Assembly: GCA_018398765.1 (NCBI GenBank)
Contig: JAHBMJ010001886.1
Span: 1 to 19,793 of the forward strand
Length of the DNA: 19,793 nucleotides
Direction: 5' to 3'
Source: Chromera velia
Taxonomy: Eukaryota > Sar > Chromeraceae
Shown: positions 1 to 8,172 of the stretch, piece by piece
Layout of the letters: each line of letters begins with the position of its first letter
How positions within the stretch are numbered: the first letter of the stretch is position 1
Notes under the pieces: generated by a model
Told to the model about the DNA's origin: nothing
What the model saw: the letters and a program-made list of their open reading frames with translations, nothing else
The model's database searches: none
Position numbers and translations under genes: made by a program

Positions 1-24
1 AAAAAAAAAAAAAAAAAAAAAAAA
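1..24. repeat. Poly-A tract at the window edge
   Basis: An uninterrupted run of 24 A opens the window. It may be a genomic homopolymer, the tail of a retroposed sequence lying outside the window, or a contig-end effect. Nothing beside it decides between these. Confidence 0.8.
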
Positions 25-864
25 TGAACGAGAAAGACAGCAAGCACACTTTTTGACGGCACGCGTTACCGGACGACTTGAGTATCGGGTCTGCCAACCG
101 GGGTGGCGCTCTCCGGCCAGTGTACTACTGCATGTGTACATTCAAATAAATGTGTACGTTTGTTTCTGTGTATCAGTTGAAATTGCTGTGCGTTCCGCCA
201 CTAGTTATTCCTTCTCCCACCCCCTCTTTTCCTCTTCTCTCGTTTTTCACGTCATCATTTCAACGACTGCGGTTAAAAGAATAATCCAACACCTTTCGCT
301 CTTTCGTCTGTTCCTTTTATTCATGTTGGCGAAAGGAACATCCAGCCAGACAGACGTGTTTCAGTCAGGCCCCTCGCACACAATCTGAGCTCACTTTCGG
401 GCCGCCCATTTTCTTGCGATACCTCTCGTGACAGAACCTGACGGTAAAAGTAGTGCCTGGTTGATGGATTCACTGCCGGGCTGCCTCAGAGACAAGAGGG
501 CGGGAGGGAACGTAGCTGAGAGGAGGAGCAATCAAGAGGCTGAGGGAAATCAGCATACAGATTAAGAGAAAATCGGGTGCATAGAGAGACGAGATTCAGC
601 GAGAAAGGCGGGGGGGGGGAGAGGCATGGGGAGTGGATTGGAGGAGGGGGGGGAGCGAAGGGATCAAAATGGAAACACACGTCATGCAGCCCATATCTGC
701 GAGAACTCCAAACCCTTCAATGGGCTCAAAGCGGGCTGCATGAGGTTGAAGAAGACTGGACCCTAAATGAAGTTGGGGAAATGAGCTCTGCATGCCAACG
801 GGGGTGACGACGAACCGACGCCAATGGAAAAATTTTTAGTTACTCATTCCGTGTTCGTCAGCCC

Positions 865-880
865 GTGCGTGCGTGCGTGC

Positions 881-917
<37 letters not shown>

Positions 918-930
918 TGTGTGTGTGTGT
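865..930. repeat. GTGC/GT microsatellite
   Basis: About five GTGC-type units run into a long GT dinucleotide tract with one interruption (GTCT). It is a simple sequence repeat with no coding sense in any frame. Confidence 0.9.
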
Positions 931-1507
931 TGCTGTAGAGGCAAAAGTTGCAGCATTTGGTCTGTTTCCCTTAGACCGGTCGTGCTGGCGCTGCATATGT
1001 TGTGCTTTCTTTCTTTGTTTACTTATTCAAACTTTTTGGGATCGAGACGAAGCGCAGCTTCAGGTCTGTCCCTTGAGGGTGGACTGACTGAGAGCAAGTG
1101 ACAGACATACTCCCGTCTCTCTTCAACCTTCAAAGAAGGTAAACAAGGAATGAGAAGTCGTCCGCGCGGCTCAGTCTTTTTTTTTGTTTTTTGCTGTGGA
1201 AGATTGCAAAATCCGAGTGGATTGAGACAAATGTACTTTCTTTATTCAAATACGCCGGTAGTGCCGTTTCTTTATTCTTTTGTGAACTTTCGTTCTGTTT
1301 CTTTTTTCTCAGTTGAATTACCCGGCTGGCCCCGCGATCGAAAAAGATCAGCAGAAAGGGACAGGAAGGGCACGATCGATCGATCGATCGAGAGAGAGAG
1401 AGAAAGGGATTGTTGATTCTTCAGGGATGGACATCGGAGACGGCTGTGATCTATCTGCCTTCTCTTGATCAGTTTTCCCGCGCTTAGCTCGCCCTTCTGT
1501 TCAATCT

Positions 1508-1567
1508 TTTTTCCTCTGGACCTAGAATGCATATGTCTTTTTCCTCTGGACCTAGAATGCATATGTC
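1508..1567. repeat. Perfect 30-bp tandem duplication
   Basis: Two adjacent identical 30-bp units (1508-1537 and 1538-1567), each starting TTTTTCCTCTGGACC and ending GCATATGTC. The two copies do not differ, so the duplication is recent or homogenised. Each unit holds an ATGCATAT core. Confidence 0.9.
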
Positions 1568-2285
1568 GGCAGCTACGATGCAAAAGCCATACATGCAAAT
1601 ACGTGAAATGCGTTTGAAACTTCGACGCTCCGACTGCCGATTGGTTCGTCGACCTGCTTGTTGATCGACTGAAAATAGGAGGCGGCATGCAGTCTATTCA
1701 TGATCGATGCGCTTGCTTGATGGCATGAGGCGGTAGCTAGGTTCGGGAAGCCCTTCGCATGCTGTAGATAGGGGATCTTCGCATGCCTTTCTTGATGCAT
1801 GTGCGGTGCGTGTGCACAATTGAGAGAGAATAGAGGGGGGGGCTCGGGACAACAATTTATGCAAATAGGCGGAGGGAGACGCGTGCAAATAGGAGGTGCA
1901 AGTGTACGCATATGTCTTCAAGACTCTGCGTTTGCGCGTGCATCTTTCTCAACTTTTTTCTGTCCTTGAACCTTTCCCCTTGTCTACCTTCCTCGCTCCA
2001 TGTACGTCTTGGTGCGTAAACCTCATTTCTTCAATCTGGCTTGGGAGTGCTTCGCATGAAGCCCCCCAAGTTGATATCAATCTTTCAACAACGAGTGCAG
2101 CAAAACAAGCGAGCCCTGAGACTTACACCCTTATTAACATACTGTATCTTCTATCTTCTGTCCTTTGATTGTTTCTCGAGAGAGAGAAGGGCCCACACGA
2201 CCGACTGTGTGTGTCTCTGTGAACAAGTATTCATGCAGACTTGATTTAGCTTCACTCGAGGCGTGTTCCCTTTCTCTCCCTAAGC

Positions 2286-2356
2286 TTTTTTTTTGGACTC
2301 GATAGGATTTGAATCTGCGGCCTTCTGACCCTTTCAATCTTCGATCGCGTTGGCCA
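2286..2356 (-). pseudogene. tRNA-like remnant followed by an A run (possible tRNA-derived retroposon)
   Basis: On the minus strand TGGCCAACGCG (2356-2346) matches the A-box pattern of RNA polymerase III tRNA promoters. AGATTCAAATCC (2316-2305) is one or two bases from a B box. The two are about 41 nt apart, close to tRNA spacing. CGAGTCC follows where the 3' acceptor strand belongs, then A and a run of A (T in plus, 2286-2294) rather than a T terminator. The 5' acceptor partner GGACTCG is missing upstream, and the anticodon and T stems pair poorly. I read it as a decayed tRNA pseudogene or SINE head, not a working tRNA. Chance similarity is possible. Confidence 0.3.
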
Positions 2357-2811
2357 TTCTCTTCACTTGCAGAGGTGGTCCTCGTGGTCGAAGGAAGCAG
2401 GCCTCCCTTGAAGCCTTCATTCCTTTTCTTTTTCCTTCGTTCCAGTTAATTCTCTGAATTCCACTGCATCATGCCTGCTCCCTCCCACTTTGTTAGTGCA
2501 TGGAGTCTGCTTGGGCCCACCATCGGCTCAGAGCTCAGGGCATGGGTTGAGTGGATGCCCCTAGCTCTTTCTCTTTCTCTTACCTTCTCTCCTTTTCGTG
2601 TAAAACTCTTTACTTCCACCATTTCCTCGACCTCCCCCCTCTTCCTTGACCTCGCTCTTCAGTTGACCATAGATCCATCGATCGATCAGTACTACTCAAC
2701 TTCTACTAATCTATAATCGACGCAGATACGCAAAAAAATAAACATCCTTCCTGTTAATCCGCATGATGCCGTCAAAATTTGATTGGCTGGAGATGAAGCG
2801 TGGAGAGGACG

Positions 2812-2940
2812 GACACACGCACACACACACACACAGGGGGGGGAGAGATAGAGACAGAGAGACAGAGAGACAGAGAGAAAGAGAGAGAGAGAGAAATACA
2901 GCCTGAGAAAGACAGCTAGAAAGATTGAGAGAGAGACGGA
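2812..2940. repeat. Compound AC / poly-G / GACAGA microsatellite
   Basis: An AC repeat is followed by eight G and then about 100 bases of GAGA and GACAGA units. It is purine-rich on the plus strand and gives only low-complexity reading frames. Confidence 0.85.
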
Positions 2941-3187
2941 TGGACACATATGCAGAGGCAGAGTGTCAGAGTCTCACGGGCAGAGATAGCAGAGAGACCT
3001 TTTTTCGTTTTTGAATGGGGCCCAGAGAGAGATAAAATATATCTGACTATGTTTGACAATATAGTTGACAAACAAATAAAACGTACATGGAGTCTATAAT
3101 GGAGACAGACTGACATGTTACTTAATTAATTGAGCTATTCTGACTCAATAATATATCACTAGCAACATTATTATCATAATCATAAGT

Positions 3188-3448
3188 AACTACCCTAATG
3201 AATTGGGAGTTGAATTGGGCGTCAAATTGGTAGTACTACCAATTTTTTACCGCCAGTAACTCCCAATTTTGAAAAATTGGTACCTAGTCTAGTGAAAGAA
3301 GTACATGGAGTTTGAAGCTAAAATTTTATGTACGGGCTAGACAGGGGCTCACTAGTCTCTAGCCGTAGTCATTAGACTCTAATTCATTACTAGGAACAAA
3401 TTCTATGAACACTTAGAGTCACCTAAAAATTGGGAGTTACCAATTTTT
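3188..3448 (+). repeat. Left terminal inverted repeat
   Basis: This 261-bp arm is inverted relative to 5758-6021. I see about four substitutions and one small indel (near 3363-3370), besides run-length differences. It contains a 22-bp perfect palindrome at 3224-3245 centred on TAGTACTA, and several AATTGG/CCAATT pairs able to fold on their own. Confidence 0.9.
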
Positions 3449-3656
3449 AAATAGGAATTTTTTAGGACCGCCGGAAAAAAAGTTGGTAGTACAAAAAAAC
3501 AAAATGGGACTCAAATTGAAACTTTTGTTTTATGTGTCATAGTGTACCGCTAACGCAATGCAAAACGGACAGTGGACAGCTCTATACAAGCTGCACGTAC
3601 CAGTACAAAAAACAGAGTGAAAATCGATCCAATTGACCATGTAAGCCTACCAGAAT

Positions 3657-3902
3657 TCATAATCCCTCCAGTGGCTGCTGATCTTTGTTCAGATCATGCC
3701 CCTCTCTCCCAAACATCTCGCACTTAGTGGTTCCCAGACGCCTCAAATGGAGATTATATTCCTTTTTCTTCTCTTCTGACAGATTTTGGGGGGGGACAAG
3801 ATGGGTGTACTGAAAAACGACCAAGGAATCATCTGGAAAAATTCCGATGTCTGCTTTTTTTCTATGATCATCTGTAAGTTCTTTCAGCTCCAAAATTTTC
3901 AC
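3657..3902 (-). CDS. Short open frame inside the transposon, unrecognised
   Basis: An 81-codon frame on the minus strand begins ATGAAAATTTTG, next to but divergent from the transposase fragment. The product is charged and not low in complexity (for example SEEKKKEYNLHLRRLGTTKC). It could be an accessory protein of the element, a captured piece, or chance. I do not recognise it and see no splice or promoter support. Confidence 0.2.
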   Translation of the reverse strand: MKILELKELTDDHRKKADIGIFPDDSLVVFQYTHLVPPQNLSEEKKKEYNLHLRRLGTTKCEMFGREGHDLNKDQQPLEGL

Positions 3903-5056
3903 GGTAAACTTGATACAGGAGGATTACAGAAGCATTCTGAAGCATTTGGTCCCTCATTTCAATTCATTATTGGTTAACGGGGTTCCGGTGCCCTACACTG
4001 TTGATGGTTGTGCCTTATATGGATCGACGGGTGAGGCTCTCACACAAATCCGGGCAGGGATTGTGACCTTCACGGGGGATAACCCAGCTAAAGCAGCTCT
4101 TTGTTTCCGGAAGCTGTGCTCAAATACTATCAGATTCTGTCTGGATTGCCTGTGTCGGAGAAACCACAGGGCGGGAGATCCGGTGAAAGACTTCACCACA
4201 GAGTTTCCACTTTCTACAGAGGCGTCTCTAAAAACGGATCTTGACAAATGTAAAGAAGTCGGCTTTCGCGAGAACTACCTGGAAGTCAAACAGCGGGGTT
4301 TCACAGGAATTTCCCCTTTGTTGTCTCTGCTTTTCTTTTCCATCCTGCGGTCCGTTCAATATGATATTTTGCATATCGCAGACGAGGGTGAAACGAAAAA
4401 AGAGCTGGGACTTTTTCTTGTTTGGGTAGTGAATATCATTAAGAAGAAGCTCTTTCAGATGGAGGAATTGAATTCGTTTCTGTTTGATTCAGATATATGG
4501 TGAAAAACAGGGCTGCCCCCTACTTAATGGGTCCGAGAGATTCCAAGAAACAATAGAAAGATTAAATTGGGGGCTGCAGATGTTAAACACGTTTTCCCTT
4601 GCGTGGTTGAGTTCATGAAAAAAAGGTGCCCGGACATTTTTGTTATAGTCTTAACTTGCAGAGAACCCTCCTGCTTGTTCTTTTTACTTGCATTCGTGGA
4701 TCCTTTCCACGTTGACAGGTTCAATCACGGATGAGAAACTTGCAGAGTTGAAGACGGTGATAAAGACTTGGCAAGACCTTTTTTGCAAGTCTTATGGGTG
4801 AGTAGTCCCGAAGACTCACTTCTACTCGCACTTCCTGGTGTGGATCCGCTGGTTTGCGGGGTTGAACACAGCGAAATGCTATGGCTTTGAATTATATCAT
4901 AAGAAGGTTTGCAAACGTTTTGTCTTACCGAAGGGACGTTATTCATATGATCGTTTTATTCTGGAAGACCTGGTTTTTGCGTGGTTGTGCAAGAGAAAGA
5001 AAGCCATGCAAGCATATTTTGCCGATGTATCACGCCGGGAGGGACTTCGAGCATGA
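3868..5056 (+). pseudogene. Degenerate DDE-type transposase of the TIR element
   Basis: The first open piece (in frame 3868-4503, after a TGA at 3865) reads VPVPYTVDGCALYGSTGEAL, then VTFTGDNPAKAALC, then a cysteine cluster CLDCLCRR, then GFTGISPLLSLLFFSI and QYDILHIADEG. From memory, this order (GDN-A, a CRxC-like zinc cluster, G-SPL, D-MH--EG) matches large cut-and-paste transposases found in animals and protists. A stop at 4501-4503 follows. The 3' part resumes in another frame as ITDEKLAELKTVIKTWQDLF, is cut by TGA at 4799-4801, and goes on in the same frame as PKTHFYSHFLVWIRWFAGLN to a stop at 5054-5056. Between 4504 and about 4725 frames are broken, though an unrecognised intron could explain part of this. 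The element looks unable to make a complete enzyme. The family is assigned by motif order only. Confidence 0.55.
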
Positions 5057-5215
5057 ATAACACTATGAAACTATACAAAACTTATAGATTTATGAAGTTC
5101 TGTGCAGCCGCAACACTGTTCTATTACAATGTTCTTTCTTTCCACATATATTTTACTTTCTAGGAGAAGTTATTAAATTGATAGTCCAAAAAAAAAGAAA
5201 TGGGTGTTGATTTTC

Positions 5216-5757
5216 TTAAAAATTGGTAGTTAGTCCTAGAAAAATATACAGTATGGTTAGGAGTAACGAAAGTAGGACGGTTACTAGGCCGCCTGGTTAC
5301 CAATTTTATGGTTACGGTAGTAGTGTTCGAATGGTAGTGGTAGTAGCTAAAAACAGGCAGATTTGGCCATATTCTGAGTCAAACTTAACTTACATAACCA
5401 ATTTTAGACTAGTAAAAATCATATTTTTGACATTCATCAAAAGTTTATTCTAGTAAAATTCAATGTTCATCATTTTACGACTGAACTCTAACTCGCTCCA
5501 ACTAGTATATCATTATGTATAGCATATACTCTTTTAGTATGATCATTTCAGGGCTTTAAACTGCTCATGAGTTAAGTGGTCAGGCTTTAAAATAGGTCTA
5601 GCAACTGTTTTTACCTGAGTTTTCCCTTGAACTACCATGGTAGTAGTATACGCCTTCAAGTCTGCTGGTTACCATCTCATGGTTACTAAACTGATGGTAA
5701 CTCGCTACTAGCTAAAAGGGGCCGGTAGTAACTCCTAACCGTACTGTGTACCTAGAA
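5216..5757. repeat. Subterminal region with internal inverted and direct short repeats
   Basis: This part of the element has no coding frame. ACAGTATGGTTAGGAGTA near 5250 recurs inverted near 5735-5750 (TAACTCCTAACCGTACTGT). CTGGTTACCA...ATGGTTAC occurs directly at about 5292 and 5665. GGTAGT and TACTACC motifs are dense. The pattern suggests a nested or duplicated end sequence, or an array of transposase-binding sites, on the right side only. Confidence 0.5.
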
Positions 5758-6021
5758 AAAAATTGGTAACTCCCAATTTTTAGGTGACTCTAAGTGTTCA
5801 TAGAATTTGTTCCTAGTAATGAATTAGAGTCTAATGACTATCATAGCTAGAGACTAGTGAGCCCTTGTCTAGCCCGTACACAAAATTTTAGCTTCAAACT
5901 CCATGTACTTCTTTCACTAGACTAGGTACCAATTTTTCAAAATTGGGAGTTACTGGCGGTAACAAATTGGTAGTACTACCAATTTGACGCCCAATTCAAC
6001 TCCTAATTCATTAGGGTAGTT
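5758..6021 (-). repeat. Right terminal inverted repeat
   Basis: This 264-bp arm mirrors 3188-3448. It carries the matching palindrome at 5963-5986, here perfect over 24 bp. Its outer edge is CATTAGGGTAGTT. The inner edge runs into an A tract at 5756-5762, where the match to the left arm ends. Confidence 0.9.
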
Positions 6022-7044
6022 GTTATTTAAACTTATTTTTGTAAATTTGTATTGCAAGATGTACAACTTGAAATACCTGTGAATAGAAAAAGGTAGATGA
6101 AAGTTTAAGACTTAATTGGTAAGTAAACATAACTAGAAACACATTAAAACAGGAGAAACTTACATAAAATTTCATTGTTGGAGAAATGCATAGCAAGTTA
6201 ATTACTAGGTTAATTATTGTTTCTAGCTGATTTAAAAAAAAACGGAACGTTTTAAAACATAGTTATAGCATGCAGTGCTTACTTAGCACTAGAGTTAGCA
6301 CAATTAAAGAGTCGGCTAAAGAAAAAAAAAAGATTAAGATTTTTTTTTTCTAAATTTATAAACCTATAAACAACACTTAACAACAGCTGCGCAACACATG
6401 AACAACACGTGTGTAACACTGTGACTGAAACAACAGTTGTTTAGCAATGTATGCCCACTAGAGTGACTTAGACTGTGACTATTATATATTTTATAATTTC
6501 TTTTTTTTTCTCCTTAATTCCCTAGCTCCTTCCCCCCCCCGCTATCTCAGAGCTCACTAGCTGATACTAAATCCTAGGCCTGGATTCTATATATTACTAT
6601 ATATACATATATATTATATTTTAATTTGAAATATATGTATATATATATACATATATATATATATATAAACTAGCATGAGTCGTATTATAGTGAAATGGGA
6701 GTCATATATTATGGGACATAGAGGCAATATATTTTTTAACCAGTTTTTTAATATACTTATATATTATATTCTCGTCTTAGAGCAGAAAATATATATAGAA
6801 ATATATATGTATATATATATATATTTATATATATATATATATATATATATACTTACTTACTTAATTGTGGTTAAGCCTAGAGTCTCTGAAACCAGAGACA
6901 AATGGCAACCCATGCATGCAGTTGTAAACAAAAGGAGCAAACCGCTGCAGCTTAGCCTGCTTCCGCATAAATATGAACAACCACGACCCTCCGCAGCCTA
7001 GGCTGAAGCTAAAGGCTGAACAACCACACAAGACGCGCGTGCAC
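6022..7044. other. AT-rich intergenic block with TA tracts
   Basis: Composition is strongly AT, unlike the GC-balanced gene regions. From about 6584 to 6851 it is mostly TA/TATG repeats with self-complementary segments that could extrude cruciforms. A C run sits at 6532-6540. The single long frame across 6675-7001 is made of TA repeats and is not credible as a gene. The last 190 bases return to normal composition and probably include the 3' UTR of the minus-strand gene ending at 7045. Confidence 0.6.
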
Positions 7045-7972
7045 TCATTTCAAACAAGCTTCGATCAGTGCACTTGCCTTCTTCGGCTCCCGGTCCACAA
7101 TGAATGAAACAAGCTCTCTTACATATGTCTCTTCTTCCCCGATACCTCTTCCCCCAGCTGCAGCAGTCCATCTTGCTCTGCAGACCCTTTCACCGATTCC
7201 TGTTCTCTCTTTCACTCTCTCTGCCAGCGAATGAAGTTTGGATCTAAGCTGCTCTGTTCGCACGCACGTAGACAATCGATGCACCGCATCGTTGATGACC
7301 TTTTTACCTTCGATTGCAGGACAGTGAATACAGTGTTCTTCGCAGGATCCACCGTGTCTCTTTCCCCCACCAGCACATGCTTGAAGGAGAGAAGTGAAAA
7401 GAGAACTACCAAACAAGAATATACATGATATACATAGAATCCACGCCTAGGCTAAATCGCATGTATGATCGCATGCACTGTCATAATTAATCATAATATA
7501 TATATACACATGCAGGTAAAAAAACGTCTCCTGACTGTCTTCACCACCTAGATTACGTGACTTAGCATCAACAACTAGATCGGTGAAGAAGCAGTGAGTG
7601 TTTGAATTTTCAGAATAAAAAGATTAACAATTCATCTGTGGCCCCGAAAGAAGCTGCCGCAACCACCCACTCTCCAGCAGCACAAGAAGAGATCGATCAG
7701 CAGAGTCCTCCTCCCACGCCCTCCCTAGTCGGTTCTCAAAATCTGATCTCTCAGACTCTTTCAGATACCCCCGTATGGACAGGGGCCACAGAGACTTACT
7801 GGACGCAGCCTCGTGCTCCCGACTTCCATTGCAAAATCTTATCGGGGAAACATCCTCTTGCCAGTTTACCCAACCCGCCCGTCGCAGGAGGCCGGCAGCT
7901 ATGGCTGTGCACATCGTGTCACGGATTTGGGCTAGCTCCCTTGGGCCGGCCACCTCGAATACCAAACGTTGC
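7045..7972 (-). CDS. Probable 3' exons of the same minus-strand gene
   Basis: Two open segments continue on the same strand with protein-like composition. The first starts after CTTGACAG at 7972 and reads FEVAGPRELAQIRDTMC and AAGLLRRAGWVNWQEDVSP. It is open to a stop at 7624-7626. The second is 7379-7045 after the pyrimidine-rich acceptor TTCTCTCCTTCAAG and reads CEEHCIHCPAIEGKKVINDA, ending ASALIEACLK at a TGA. They join in phase 1 from a GTAAGT donor at 7799, or from GTGGGT inside the LLESGWLR codons further on; both keep frame. The join back to the exon around 8290 is not resolved, because the best local donor (A|GTCAAA) and acceptor (GACAG|G) disagree in phase. It could instead be a separate small gene. 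CxxxCxxC near the start of the last exon may bind metal. Confidence 0.45.
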
Positions 7973-8172
7973 CTGTCAAGGTGCCACAGACACCGAACCT
8001 AGGCGAACCTTGGGAGTCCAATGGGGGGGGGGGAATGGGGGGGCTCTCTAGCCCCAAAAAACGCCCAAAAGGGCAAGGGGGCAAACAATCCCAAGTCTCC
8101 CGAGACCCTGCTTCCTTTTTCGTTTCGGGTCGGTCAAGGGTCCATTCCGGACCTTTTCGACTGCTTCTTTTG

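Larger units (their letters stand above)
25..3187. other. Intergenic stretch without a supported gene
   Basis: The open frames here are short, low in complexity, and overlap one another on both strands. I see no family motif or consistent exon structure. The stretch holds G-rich runs near 609-655, a GTGC/GT microsatellite at 865-930, CGAT/GA repeats at 1374-1404, a 30-bp tandem duplication at 1508-1567, a tRNA-like remnant at 2295-2356 and an AC/G/GA compound repeat at 2812-2940. Unseen short exons or UTRs of genes beginning left of the window remain possible. Confidence 0.5.
3188..6021. mobile_element. DNA transposon with long terminal inverted repeats, inactive copy
   Basis: The ends are long inverted repeats (3188-3448 and 5758-6021) that match at over 95% by eye, with both outer ends reading AACTACCCTAATGAATT inward. 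The span is 2,834 bp. The interior holds a broken transposase-like gene (about 3868-5056) on the plus strand. Target duplication is unclear: the ends could be CCCTAATG flanked by TA on both sides, but those TA also belong to the inverted match, so a TA duplication and a slightly longer TIR cannot be separated. The interior and TIRs are AT-rich and full of AATTGG, GGTAGTA and GGTAACTCC motifs, which may be subterminal transposase-binding sites. Near-identical TIRs suggest fairly recent mobility, possibly driven in trans because the gene is broken. Confidence 0.85.

Noticed and set aside
53-388. 111-codon frame at the left edge
   Set aside because: No motif, no splice support, and composition typical of the non-coding DNA around it.
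6675-7001. 108-codon frame
   Set aside because: Mostly Ile/Tyr codons from TA repeats; no credible protein.
7602-8051. 149-codon plus-strand frame
   Set aside because: It lies opposite a minus-strand frame that fits the neighbouring exons better. The plus product is Pro/Thr-rich, ends in a G run, and has no motif.
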